NCBI GenBank assembly: GCA_019925105.1
Contig: JAHGAU010000008.1
Coordinates: 1,364,001-1,428,000, forward strand
Direction: 5' to 3'
DNA length: 64,000 nt
Source of the DNA: Niebla homalea
Lineage: Eukaryota > Ascomycota > Lecanoromycetes > Lecanorales > Ramalinaceae
Of the stretch, positions 1 to 12,146 are shown one piece after another; the first letter of the stretch is position 1; each line of letters starts with the position of its first letter. The position numbers were made by a program, and so were the translations under genes. The notes beneath the pieces were generated by a model. It had not been told where the DNA came from. It was given only the letters and a program-made list of their open reading frames with translations, and ran no database searches.

Positions 1-3000
1 TTAAATAAACTATATAAATTATATCGATAAAGTTAATAAAAATACGGTTAATATAAACTTAAAAAGTTATTAAGGCGTTAATTAACTTAAACGGTATAAT
101 AAAATACTTAAAATAATTATAATATATATAGAATACCGTTTTTTACTTATCGCTGGACTTAATCCGTAACCGGTAATAAATATCCTTAAGGTTTAACTTA
201 ATAAACTATTTAAAGTTATTTAACCGGTTAAAGGTTTTAATAATTAAAAATAATAAATATCGATTTTTAACTATAACCGTATTTAATTTATAATAATTAA
301 TATAAAAATAAAAACTATTATCCTTCTTAAGTATAAAAAGAATTAAAACGTTTACGGGCGATATTAAGTAATAAATTTAACCCTGGGTTATAATAACCTT
401 AAGATACCGCCGGAGCTCCGTTAACTTTACCCAAGATAAATTATATAAAAAATTATATAATAGTTCCTTATTATTTAAGTTAATAACGTAATCCCTTTAT
501 TTTAATTTAAATAAAATATTAATTATATTATTAAAAAAAATATTTATATATTTACTTAATTTTTTCGGGACGTTTTAATTAATAAAGTCTTTTATAATAC
601 TTATATACGTTAAATTACTTTAAGGAATTTACGGTACTTTTAAGCGTTCCGTTATTACGTTTATATAAACGATTATAAAAACTTTATTAATCTTTATTAA
701 ACTTTAATTAAAGTTATAAATATTATTAATTTATAACTTATAAAAATTAATTTTAAAGCGTTATTTATCCGCCGCCGGATTAATCGTTATTTATAAGGCG
801 TATAAAATTAATAAATTAAAAATTACGTTTAAATCTTCTTAATTAATAATATAAAAAAGTATTTTATATTATTTTTATTACCTTTAAATATTAATTAAAT
901 AATATTATAATTAATAAACGTTATAATAAAAGATTTACTTATTATTAAGAAAAGCCGTTTATAATAAAACGACGGGGGTTAATTATAAGTTTTATTAAAC
1001 CGTATATATTTATAAAATTAAATTTATTTAAACTTTAATATTAATTAATATATTTAATAATTAAGGATTATCTTAAAAACTTATTTAATCCTTAATAATA
1101 AAAGCCGGGTATATTTTTAATTATTTCTTTATTAATTTTAACTTTAAAACGTTATTAAAACTTTATTGTTTTTTAACGTATTATCTTTTTTATAAGATTT
1201 TATGTTTATTATTAAGACCTTATTTTATAAGATAATAAAATAATCGGATATATAATAGCTTTTTCTATAATATATATAATATTTAATGTTCTTATTTATT
1301 TTAAAAGCGGTATTAAAGTTTTTAAATATAATTTTACGCTTTTAACCGTAAGAATTAATTTTAATAAAGGTATATATTAACTTTAAGCCGTTAAAATTAA
1401 ATTTAAATACCTTATTTTTAAGGGATTTACTTTTATTGGATTTTTAATTATTATTAATAATATACTTTAAGTTATTTTCTTATATAATCGTTATTATTAT
1501 AATATTGTTTTAAATTCTTAATACTTTATTAATTATAAGGATTTTAATTTTAAATTCCGGTAAAAGTTTTATAAAAAATATATAAATATAAAATTTATTT
1601 AATAATAATAATAAGTCCTTTTTTATAATCTTTAAAATATTACGGAATTATGTTATTTTTTAATTAAAACGTTACTTAATATTTTTAAATTACTTATAAT
1701 AAAAAAGTTAATAGTTTTCCGGATTAATTATTAAGTTTAAAAGCTTATCCTTAAGTTTTTAATAATTTATTTTATTAATCTTTTTATCCGGTAAATTAAA
1801 GATTTTATAAAAGATAAACCTTAAATAAAAAATTACCTTTTTTTCTTTTAATAAAGAAGTATTTAAAATAAAGTATAATTTATTTCTTTAAGTTAATAAA
1901 TTACGTTTAATATTTACTTTTAAATTTATTTTAATATAATTTAAGTTTTTCTGGATAAAAAAACTTATTTTTATGGGATAAAATAAAGGCCGCCGGCGGT
2001 ACGTTATCGATATAAAAGTCTATAATAAGGTTAACGTAAAAAAGAGTCCCGGAATATAAACTTTTATATTACGTATTAATACGGTTAAATATATACTTTT
2101 AATAAGTACGGTTTTTAGCCTTTAATTAATTAATTTTAAATTATAATTTTAAGAATTAAGCTTATTAAACCGTAATATTATAATAATACTCTGCCGCTTT
2201 AATTTACTTAATTATAATAAAAAGGTTTTTAATTAAAGGGTAAATATCGTTTTTTTATTTTAAGGTTTATTAAGTTAATTAAGTATTTATTATAACGGTA
2301 ACGTTAAGCCTTCTCCTTAATAAGGAAGAAAAATTAAAATATTAAATTAACTCCGTTAATAGTACGCCGGCAGGATTAATAAAGGTAAATATAGAAAACG
2401 TAACGTTATAATCTGGATACTTAAATATTATTTTAATAAGTAAATTAATAATAAGATTAATTCTTAAAGAGCTTAAAAAAAATTAAAATATAACCTTTAC
2501 TTAAAGTAAAAATAATAATTATCCCGCTTTACGCCTATTAAGCTACGGCTTATAGATAACGTATATTAAGGCCGTTACCAAGGCCCTTTATTAAGGCCTA
2601 ACGGCTTACCTTGGCGTAGCAGTATAACGCACCACTATAGCGCCGGCGTAAAGATGGCGCTAGCTGCTAACAGTAATAAGCTTAAAGGTAATCTTTATAA
2701 AAATATAATTATAATATTATGGATTTTCTTAAAAAAGTTAAAATATAAGAAGTATATAAATAAATTATTACTCTTTAAACGGCCGTTAATATCCTTTACC
2801 TTAAGGGATAAAGGGTAAAGGCCTGGTAGACGCCGGTTTTTACCCTGACGTTATAAGTATTAGGTTTTTACGGTTATTAATAAGATTAAAAGGCCGCGTA
2901 TTAAGGAACGCCGGAACTAGCTTAGCTAGATCCGTAGTATAAATAAATCAATCAATCAATTTTAATCGAAAGAATAACTATAAAGAATAAAAATAAAAAT

Positions 3001-4540
3001 CTTAGTTAAAAACGCCTTTTATTAATATACGTTAAGCCACCTTATCCCTTATAATTAATAACCGGGATAAACGACCTAAGTAAGTCGCTTATATATTGCC
3101 ACCGCAATACTTATGGTCTATCCACCAGGTGCACCACCCAGTAGCTCTTATGAGCCAGCATGTTTATAACAGGGAGAGCATAATAAATTACCATAGTATA
3201 GAACCTATACCTTACTTACTTATATAAGGGCTGCGGCCCATCTCCAATTGCACTACATGGCTACTTGCTATTTTATCACTTTTGCTCTTTTATCCCTTCC
3301 CATCTTTTCTAACTCTTTTTAATTAAAATAACCGTATTTTGACTATATAATTTAATAAGTAAATAGAATTACCTTAAATTAAATCGTATTAAGATATATA
3401 CTTAACTTAGCTTTTAACTTATATTTAACTTAACCTTAAATTTATATTTAACTTGATTAATTTAAAAGAATACTTAATGTTTATATGCTTTAACTCCTTT
3501 CACCCAAAATAACCGTATTTTAAATATAGAATCTAAGGAGTAGGTAGAATCTCCTTGAACCGGAAAGGATTCCGGTGGTGTCCCTACCTTGTAGATTATA
3601 ATTAAATAAATTTAATTAAAAGGTACCCTTAAAGTGAATAACTTATCCTTAAGCGGGAGGTAGTTAAAAAGGGTAACTTAATTAAAAAAAGTTAAGTTGA
3701 AAAACTTATAAATAAGTAAAATACTTACGAGTAAGCCGGATATTTAGAAGCGTTGAAAGGCCAAGTAAAAAGGGTTATACTCTTAACCTGCTCGTTCTGC
3801 TCGCGTATACTTAAAGTGCTTATATGCTGGTTCATAGATTTGCAGATGGATTAACTTATTAACAATTCTATATACTATTAATGGTTAATAACTTTAAGCT
3901 TTAAAGAACAAATGATTAATAAAGATAAATTAATAAATATAATAATTATTTATATTTACTTATTATATAGTCAGTAAGAAAGCGCTTTAAGGGTTAATAC
4001 GTTAACCTTTTTTCCGATAATTTTTTTAATTTTTTTAATATAGTTATTAATCTTATATAATAACTTCATATTCTATTCTTCTTTTAATTGTTAATTAAGC
4101 TCATTTAAATAAGCTAAAGGATAACGTCGTTAATATTTAAGTAATATTACTAAAGTAATAAAGCAAAGCTTTAATAATAACCTTTTTAAACATTACCTAG
4201 ATAAATTTATTTAATTATATCTTTATATCCGTTCTTCCTATTCATAAATTATAGCTTAATAAATATACATTTTAATAATAACGGCAATTAGTTTCTAATG
4301 GCAATAATGGTAACAAAATAGGTTACGAGTATAATCCTTAATAAAGGAGTTAGTTTTACGGTAAATTATAGTTATACCTACTCAGAAAGCTATTAATACG
4401 TAGCCTTTAATAAAGAAATACCCTACATCGATTTATTAATACCATAAATCCACTTATAATACGATAAAGTAATACGTGGAATAGTGAACGTTACTTATGC
4501 AAGGCTTCAAGTAATTTATATGGTGGTGGCTAACAAAAAC
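1..4540. repeat. AT-rich, RIP-like repeat block without intact genes
   Basis: This stretch is dominated by TA, TTAA and AATT words. CA and TG dinucleotides are scarce by eye, and stops fill all six frames, so no open frame of note exists before about 4.65 kb. That is the pattern left by repeat-induced point mutation (C-to-T in repeats) on transposons in filamentous ascomycetes. Composition returns to normal gene-like sequence at about 4540. Less mutated pockets lie near 2520-2960, 3090-3300 and 3530-3600. I recognise no specific transposon protein; identity of the original element is unknown. Confidence 0.85.
3325..3560 (+). repeat. Diverged direct repeat pair inside the AT-rich block
   Basis: A 16-base word, AAAATAACCGTATTTT, occurs at 3325 and again at 3506. 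The following 35-40 bases can be aligned, and the first copy is the more AT-rich. Several differences are G/A or C/T transitions, with a few transversions. Copies are 181 bp apart. This suggests two ages or two mutation loads of the same small repeat; what element it belongs to is not known. Confidence 0.55.
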
Positions 4541-5027
4541 ACGGGAGGAGGGGGGTGGGTTTGCGAAGCATTCGCAAGCTTCTCAAATATGCTAAAAGAA
4601 TAGCAATATGCAAAATAAGAAGGTATAACGGACATTCAAATCTCATCAAGACCTATCAATTGTTGATAGGCACGGAGATTGTTTCGAACGCGATTATCAT
4701 TAGATTGACGCATACTGTATCACTATGACTTGGAACACTAGGGATCGAGTCTGTTAAATGTTGGAATGTTGATGACTCCTCATGGTGTTGTCCAGTGCAT
4801 GCATGTGTTGACTCAGAAGTGTTGTGTATATTAGAGCAGCTGGCCGTACATCTCAGAACGGCCGGGATCCTTTGGAGATAGATTTGCTCTTCCTGCACAC
4901 ACCTAGATAACTGAATCAATGAATACGTTGCATACCCATTACATCATTAAATAGTTTCACGACTATTCGTCACCGGAGGTAACCTTGATAGACTGGCCTG
5001 TGACTTGAACATAGCGACAAAAGCTGT
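4541..5027. other. Intergenic, no gene seen
   Basis: Normal-composition sequence between the AT-rich block and the DUF3669 relic. Only short unsupported frames occur. A small G-rich run (GGGAGGAGGGGGGTGGG) lies at about 4541-4557, right at the composition boundary. Confidence 0.6.
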
Positions 5028-6115
5028 ATGCCACCAAATTATAATCTGACAAGTTGTGAGTCAGATATACTATACAGAGATCTATCTTTGATCATCTTTT
5101 CTCAACTCATAACATGCTATTTCAATGAGGTAGGGTTAGGATGGGGGAGCGCTGTGAGTAGCAATTATCGGCGCATCGGGCAAGGAGCCTGTGGTTCGGT
5201 ATGGCTAAGCCAACAGGCACATCTGCCTTGAAAGGAGGAGATGGAGAGGCGGACAGGTCAATCAGGAATGACTTCACCATGCATCAGAGAGCTCTAGAAG
5301 CTTTGCGCGCAAGCCGATCAAGGATTGCTATCCCAGAGTGCCATCAAAACGTCTCCTGCGACGACGGGCCCTGGTAGTACAAACAGCTGCCTGAACTTCC
5401 GAAGGATTTCTAAAGCTGTAACATCCTGGTCACTCAACACATACCACCATTCGACAGAGCAGTACGCGACAAGATCGCCTATCTATACTGTCCACTTAAC
5501 CTCAAATCGATGATCAAGTCTTATGATCTGGATCAAGATTCTCTCATTGGTCTATATCTGAGTCCAAGATCGTCATAACAAGCAATCGAAGTTCCATGCC
5601 TGTTTGCTTCGAAATTTAGGTCTTCATGTCGACCAAAGTCAAGGGCTTAACTCAGACAGCATAGCTTATGCTCACGTCATGGCGGGGACGCTCGCAGGCT
5701 TATACTAGAAAGTACATGTAGATGCTACCGACACCAAGTTCGCTCTTGCCCCACCGCCTGCAACGAGGTAGAAAGTTGAGGCCGACGCATCGCGTGCTCA
5801 GCCTGCCAATTCTCAGTCTGAAAGCTTGGGCAATCATGCTCCCTGGATTCTCAAATTAGACTGCTGTAGGCACAGAGATTTGGACAAGCGAGGCGTGGAA
5901 GGGGCTGTAAAGAGTTACTACGGAAATGATCCCTGATACCCACGTCCACGTCATTCTAACGGCAAGAATCAGATACTCTCCGGTCGGTCAGAGTTCAAGA
6001 ATCGTTTTCTTGAAGCCAGTGCAGTGATACTAGATCTACAAGGCCTGGAAGGCTCTCTGCCAATGCTATGGATGGATCTAGTGGAGCAGGGACGTTGTCC
6101 AGAAAGGTAGTGGAT
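5028..6115 (+). pseudogene. Decayed DUF3669-family gene
   Basis: Pieces of a fungal DUF3669 (zinc finger-like, kinase-lobe-like) protein run colinearly but in different frames. An N-terminal loop RIGQGACGSVW is at about 5170-5205. A block with RNDFTMHQRALEAL lies at about 5260-5305. IPPFDRAVRDKIAYLYCP is at about 5440-5495. LRNLGLHVDQ followed by SIAYAHVMAGTLAGLY is at about 5610-5708. APWILKLDCCRHRD is at about 5839-5882, and the C-terminal GVEGAVKSYYGNDP is at about 5896-5937. I count at least five in-frame stops and at least two frameshifts between blocks. Two of the stops are TAG where the family pattern I remember has Trp (TGG), which fits G-to-A change. The gene sits next to the AT-rich block. 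The family call is from recalled motif order, not a search; the original function is unknown. Confidence 0.75.
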
Positions 6116-6385
6116 GGTTATCAAGACGATGTCTCCAAACCGTTCCTAGCGCAACGATTGGTTCAGATGTTGGGAAAGACCATTCCGCTGGAGCCCGTTG
6201 CTCCTATAAGTAGATGATACCCATTCATCCCGGTGTGTTACACATTACTATACTGTCATGTACCTACTGACACCCCCCATGACCGAATCCTTCCGACTTT
6301 TCTACAGTATTCAGACGCCGCGGCTCAGAGTTCCAACTGAGAATTTTGACTGCACGACCAGAAGGCCGGCATCGCCCGCTTCTTC

Positions 6386-7327
6386 TTAGTTGCTCTGAGA
6401 TTGCGGCCATAGCAGCCAAGAGATTGCAATGCACGCCTTGACAGCCCCAGCAACCCAAAGTGCCACCGTAATGTGTCCCGGCCTGTCCACGATCCAGCCT
6501 CCACAAATCGCACCCACAAACATCGCCAGGACTCCCACCAACCGCCGAGTCCTACGGACATTGTCTCTCGCAAACAGATTGCTATCCGAGGTGAAGTCGT
6601 ACATCATAATGGAGGCCACAACAGTTGGCATCTCGGAGAGGCCAAGCTGCCTTCCAGCAAGGATCTGGCCAGGTCCTTGTATGCTGAGGAGAACAATTGG
6701 CACCAGATCCAGCCAGCGAAAGAGGTCTCGGCTGATGTCGATGCTGGACTCAATCACATCCGTTTCAATCAGGATTGCAGCAAGGAAAATGAGCATCGTC
6801 TGGAGGGAGAAGGAGAGGACGAGCGTGAATCTGCGGCGAGGGTTCCCCGGGCTTCCAACAAGCAGTCCGAGGTGGGAGAAAAAGGCACAGCCGACGAGGA
6901 AGGCGACAAAGGAGCTGAGTGACTTGACCCAGCCATATGGCTGAATAGAAACGCGATTGTGGGAGGTATCGAGGCCCATAAAAACAAGATTGCCGGTTTG
7001 CATGAGCACAAAGATCCGGTAGGCTGGACGATGCTCGAGGTTAGAATTTGCCATGATATGATTGTCACAAGGAAATGACTACGCTATTGAGAGGAAAGGC
7101 ACGCTACCATTGAAGACAGTGCTGTCAAGCAAGCCGGTAGAGAACCAGCAAAAGTACAACAGGACGTCCGCGCCCAAAATGTTGACCTCTTGATTCAAAT
7201 GACGGGTGGAGTGTGCTGCTATGATGGCGCCACGATTCGGACGTCTAAGGCTTTGGATACCTTCTTCGTCCCTGGACGAAAGCTCTTGAGGCCATAGTCG
7301 GGATCTTGAAGACGGCGAAGCTGTCAT
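6386..7327 (-). CDS. DUF1275 (YoaK-like) membrane protein
   Basis: Two exons, 7327..7108 and 7023..6386, join through an 84-nt intron with a CTAAC-like branch site and give about 285 residues. The joined sequence reads DVLLYFCWFSTGLLDSTVFN then AYRIFVLMQTGNLVFMGLD, which is the DUF1275 signature (TGLLD...F...MQTGN). Several hydrophobic segments follow, in line with the roughly six transmembrane helices of the family. Function is not established; fungal and bacterial members are integral membrane proteins of unknown role, some proposed as transporters. The start is the ATG at 7327 (MTASPSSRSRLW); an upstream in-frame codon at 7381 is possible. It lies just beyond the DUF3669 relic but appears intact, with no stops in either exon. 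Confidence 0.75.
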
Positions 7328-7381
7328 CTTCCAAGGTTCGATGAGCAAGAGTCCAGGTGGGATGGTGCTTACCACGAACAA

Positions 7382-8743
7382 AAACTTCCGTAGGTCTAGT
7401 CTTCACCAAGGCGCAGTCCAAACAAAAAGCCAATGGCAGGGACATTTCGCTCCGATTCACTGCCTTCAACGCATGGTGATGAGTTTACTTGGCTAGATAC
7501 TTACTCGCCGTCGCCCCTGTTCCGATGCAGGTAAGGCAAGGACAAGAGTCGCAACGGCGACTTGGTAGGCGACTTTGCAGGTCTTGGTCAAACTCTATCG
7601 TAAAATATCTGTACTGATCAGTGCTCGGCGCGCAGCAATGACAGGGTACTTACAGGTCTAGAAGCAAGAAAGAATGCATGCACCTCCAGGCTAGCTTAAG
7701 CTTGATAGCCGAGCTTAAAGGCTAGTCTATGGGAGGAGAAGCTGCTGCCAGCCTGCCGTAGCGTTGCTGCTTGGCTTAGCGTAATGAAGGAGACCTGAGA
7801 GACATGGAAAAGTGAGTCGACTCCGATCGCATGTGATATAAAGTCCTCAACCCGGAGCCGCGTATACTCGATACTCAAAAATGTCAAGTATAGAATGATT
7901 CGTCTCTCCATGTATGTAAGCCACTGTAAGCTCGTCGGCCCGCTGCAACCAACACAAGCCCAAGCCGCCAAGGTTGGCTTCAAAAGAGCACTAGCTCATC
8001 AAAATCCATCATATCATCATATCCAAAGTCCGCTGCACAACCCTTTACTCTGGTCACATGAGTCTGTCCCGTACCCCAACAACCACATGAGTCTGTCTTG
8101 TAGCCCAACAGCCATGCGCAACCCCGGTGCAATTGTCGTTTTCCTCCTTCACCCGACAGAGCATTCGCCGCCAGAAAGTTCACAAAGAATCCGTACCTGA
8201 CATGCTTTCCTGGGTGACTTATCGTCTAACGGACCCTCCAGGCATAGTACATAGCGACTAGAAGATGGGTCCGAAGTAGCCCGCATCTCGACCGATGTCT
8301 ACCCAGATGCCGACATGATACCCGCACCTTTGTTCGATGAGTTGTGACTTGCATCCTGGGTGATCTCCAAAATCTTCCAGATTTCGTATCGCCAGAGCAT
8401 TACCATGTCGTCTTCATGATGCTTTTGATGGATGTCAGAAGGGGCTAGAGACTGTGTCGCAGTTTTTGATAATGTGGTTTCTCCACCGTCTTCCGAGTGC
8501 ATTTTCCCAATAATGCGCGAAGGTGAAGAGCTGCTTGGCCGATGCCCCTTGCCCAGAACGGGGATAAGTTGCTACATTATCCTTCCAGCTGGATAGATGG
8601 TCATCAGTAAATGAGCATAAATCTCCATCACCAGGGACCTCAACTGAACGGCCTCGTACCAGCTTTCCGGTCTTGAGTGCAAAGACCGCCGCCTTAAAAG
8701 GATATGCTTCGTCTCTAACAACACTGTCAGACGTTATATCGCT
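7382..8743. other. Intergenic, no gene recognised
   Basis: This 1.36-kb gap is upstream of the DUF1275 gene and downstream of the DUF1765 gene. Only short frames without family resemblance are present. It should hold the DUF1275 promoter and the 3' end of the neighbouring transcript. Confidence 0.55.
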
Positions 8744-11700
8744 TTATATCTTACGGAATGGATCTACGCTCAACATCGGCGTCTCGACAAGTGCACGGGT
8801 TGGCACGCCCTCTGCCTTGCGCCGCTCAAAAAAGTTCCCGCACTCGGTGATCAAGTCCGCCCATTCGGCTAGAGCTCTGCCAGAGTATCTACTGGCTGCT
8901 GAGGCTGCGCCCTCGGGCTTGCATGGAGCCATAATCTGGGCTTCCTGACCCTCGACCCCAACGAGTTCCGCGGGGAAAGGAAGCCTCGGTGGCTGAAGAT
9001 GTCTTTCTTCGCCAGCCTGGCTACTGATTTTGTCCGTCCATTCCAAAGAGAACTTGTATGAGAGCGCTCTGTGTGTAGGAAGGGCAATATTTTGCTCTCC
9101 CCTCAGACCCCTCCGACCGCTCTCGGTCTGCGTCCAAGGAGACAGTAATGACGTTGTATTTCTGTTTGCCTGGGAGCTGCCTTCAGTGCTGTCTTCCTCG
9201 CTAGATCCGCTGCGTTTCCCTGATTCGGCCGCCAGATTAAAGGGGATCATGCTTTTCAAGGTTGACCAGCGTCCCTTCCCAACTACGCTCTGCTCTCGAG
9301 AGGTGTCGGACAGGTCTAGGTCAGACAGCACGTTTCGGGCACTACGCATCTCGTATGGATTGGCTTTATTCGGTCTACCAGATGAGAGGATCCCCTCAAA
9401 TGTAAGGAACATGCCACTGGAAGCAGGTTGAATGTCGTCCCTTGCTATTAGGAGGCATCGACTTGGAGCGGGACTGCAAGGCGCAGTAGATATCCTCGCA
9501 ATACCGCCAGATTCCGCAAGCTGCTGTTGGTAGCGATAGTAGGACCATGTCTCTGCGAGGCGATGTTCAAGCATATTCACAATGTCCGAATTTAAGGTCG
9601 AGGCTTTCACATTCAAACGGCCAATCCTCCATACCATGAGCCGCATATAGAAAGCCCGGACCATCGGACACCAGTGATTGAATTGGAGCTGAAAGACGTC
9701 AGCGGTAAGGAGCCATTCCGAACACAGGTCTCTCTTCAATCGATCAGTCGCTGCAAAGGTTCCCCACATCCGATAGAGAAAAGCAAACAATCGAACCTCC
9801 GTCATGCTGTTATGGCTGCCCAAAAACCGCTTGAACACCTCAAGCCAGAAGACCCAGTCAACCACTTCAGACTTTAAATGTATGCCCGATCGAAATCTGT
9901 TCAGAATCACCAGAACTTCCTCCAGGAAGTCGCAAAGTGTGAAGCAAGCATCATGATCAAAGATCGAGGTGCCACTAGCTGCAGCTTTCAAGACCACATG
10001 GAAGGAGTCTGCGAAGTAGCGTTGCGCTTTCTCACCCATAACATTGGAACCTGACAAGCAATCCCTGAGGAGCATGACAAGTCGATTCTCTGCCATTGAA
10101 CGACTGAGACTAGTTGCAGATAAAGGCAAGAGGCTTGCGGTTGCGTCCGCTTCGCCCAGCATGTCAGCGAATGTGCGAGCCGAGGGCGCACATGTGGCCT
10201 TGGAAGTTTGATCTGGGTTCAGCCGCTGAAGCGTGCCGTTCAATACTACCAAGAGCTTTGCGTGCACCAGGGCCCATCCAGGCACACTGATGAGCTCCTC
10301 ATTGGACATGCTTTCTGGCAAAAGTCGGCAGGTAAGATCAATGTAGAACTTCACGAACACGTAGAATAAATCCGTCTCGAGCCCAGCCCATCGAGCGACC
10401 CAAGGCCCGTACCAGTTGATGTATGCAGTGGCAATGGGTAGATGGGGGCGACTTTTCAGATGGCCCACCATTTGTCTCATGCTTCGAAAGGCCAGAGCAT
10501 GCAGGCACGTAGGAAAAGCAGCGACGAATGCCTCCAATCCGTTAGACTTTGAAATTGGTGATCCCCCCCCATAATGAGCACCGATGCGACGTAGAAATCG
10601 TGTTGGTATCTTCCACAGCCGGATTAAGATCTCTGCGATTCCTTCGCAGTAGAAGAATGCATACGCCGTCGCCTTTCCGCAAAAAGTGACGACACTGGCC
10701 GGGACATTTCGAACTGACATCTTATCAACAACATAAGCCATCTGCGCAAGAAGATTCTGGGTGAAGGTGTTCCTGACGTTATGAATGACAGAGTCGGCGA
10801 GGAAATCCGACATGTTTGAACCAAGGGATGTTGTAGAACGCGATTTGAGGGGTGACTTTGCCGTCCTGCTCGGACGTGCAGGAACAGTTGTCCATTCGGG
10901 CCGAAGCATGAGGGCAGTCACAGCCTCGAGGATGGCGGGCCTGTCGTTCCCCGACACGGACTCACCGTGTCTCCCGTTGAGCATCTCCAACAAGCCCGTC
11001 CACCATTTGTTGAGAATGACGGTGCGGCGATCGAGATCTTCGGGTCTCAGCGAATTGATCGAAGCATGCTCGACATAAGTTCTCAAAAAGGGAAGCAGGC
11101 CGGTTCGCACAACAGGTGTTTTAGTAGTACTAGGCCGGGACTGGAATCTATGAGGACGTTGTCTCAGCATTGTCGTCAGTAAGTACTAATCATTGAGGTT
11201 CTGCTTACTTATGATAATCACCGTCAAGATTGCGGAAAACACTCCACAGCTCATCTCGTTTCCGTGGGGTCTCGGTTCCAGTGGCACCTGTTCGTTCCAG
11301 AAATACGGCCGTTGACGGGAGGGCGGGCATGCTCGTCCTTGGTCCTTGGTGATCAGTCGATGGAAGCTTGTCAGTCGAAAACGATTTGGGAATCGGCGGG
11401 GCAGAAGGAAGCTGATTCCCAACGTCTTTGTTGATCAAAGCGCTGAGAGGACGCCTGGATTTCCGCCTCAAGAGAGTGTCCCGACGCAATGATACGTCTC
11501 GTGCAGCTTCACCATCACTACTCCAGCCCTCCCGCCTTTCACGGGGAGCAGATTCTCCCAATGACCTGTTTGATCCGTGTTCAGCACCGGTAACGTCACC
11601 TCGGTCTTGCCTCTTACGAGCCTTTTCCGAAGGAGGGCCCGAGACGTGAGGTGGAGGCATCCATGATCTTCGCGTCAGCTTTGATATAGAGCCGGATATG

Positions 11701-12146
11701 GACCTCCTCAGCCTCTGTGTATCTCGAGTGGCCAGATGGTCCGTTGGACCTGGCGTCTTGACAGTGTCATGATCCTCCTCTTCCGGGCCTGGCTCAAATC
11801 CAGAAAGGCTGGGCTTGGACTCTAGGGACGCTGGCTGGAGTTGGTGCTTTGCCGAACTCTTACGCCGCAGCAAGGATTGTGATGTAGGCTTTTTGGAAGA
11901 GAATGTTGGAAGACCATTGTTGGTTGAGGCCGCCGCGTTCGCAAGAACGTTTTCGGAGAAACTGCGCCTGAAGCTTCCCCGTTTAGCGGGCACATCGGCG
12001 GTCAGCTCAGTGGCGGGCAATTGAGTATGACTGGCGGACCGAGGTATGGGGGAAGGTGGTTGTGAGAAGTCCCCTATGTTACTATGAGGTTTGTTGCCGA
12101 TTGTCACGTTAGACAACAACTTGGGCTGAAAAGGGCCATTGAACAT
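8744..12146 (-). CDS. DUF1765 (UPF0592-type) large fungal protein
   Basis: Exon 1 is 12146..11209 and exon 2 is 11162..8744. The 46-nt intron begins GTAAGC and has CTGAC near its 3' end. Together they encode about 1118 residues. The N-terminal third is disordered, basic and serine-rich, with repeated R-R-x-S patterns such as RRSFSEN, LLRRKSS and LRRSISGS that look like basophilic kinase sites. The rest is a helical region starting near VVRTGLLPFLRTYVEHAS and running through the domain known as DUF1765; a short disordered serine-rich stretch precedes the C terminus ending VDPFRKI. I cannot assign a biochemical function. Fungal DUF1765 proteins are annotated as putative membrane or cortical proteins only. 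The long single second exon and consistent coding frame make the gene itself secure. Confidence 0.8.

Noticed and set aside
6429..6944. Open frames of 171 and 149 codons on the plus strand over the DUF1275 gene
   Set aside because: They are antisense shadows; the opposite strand carries the DUF1275 motifs and hydrophobic helices.
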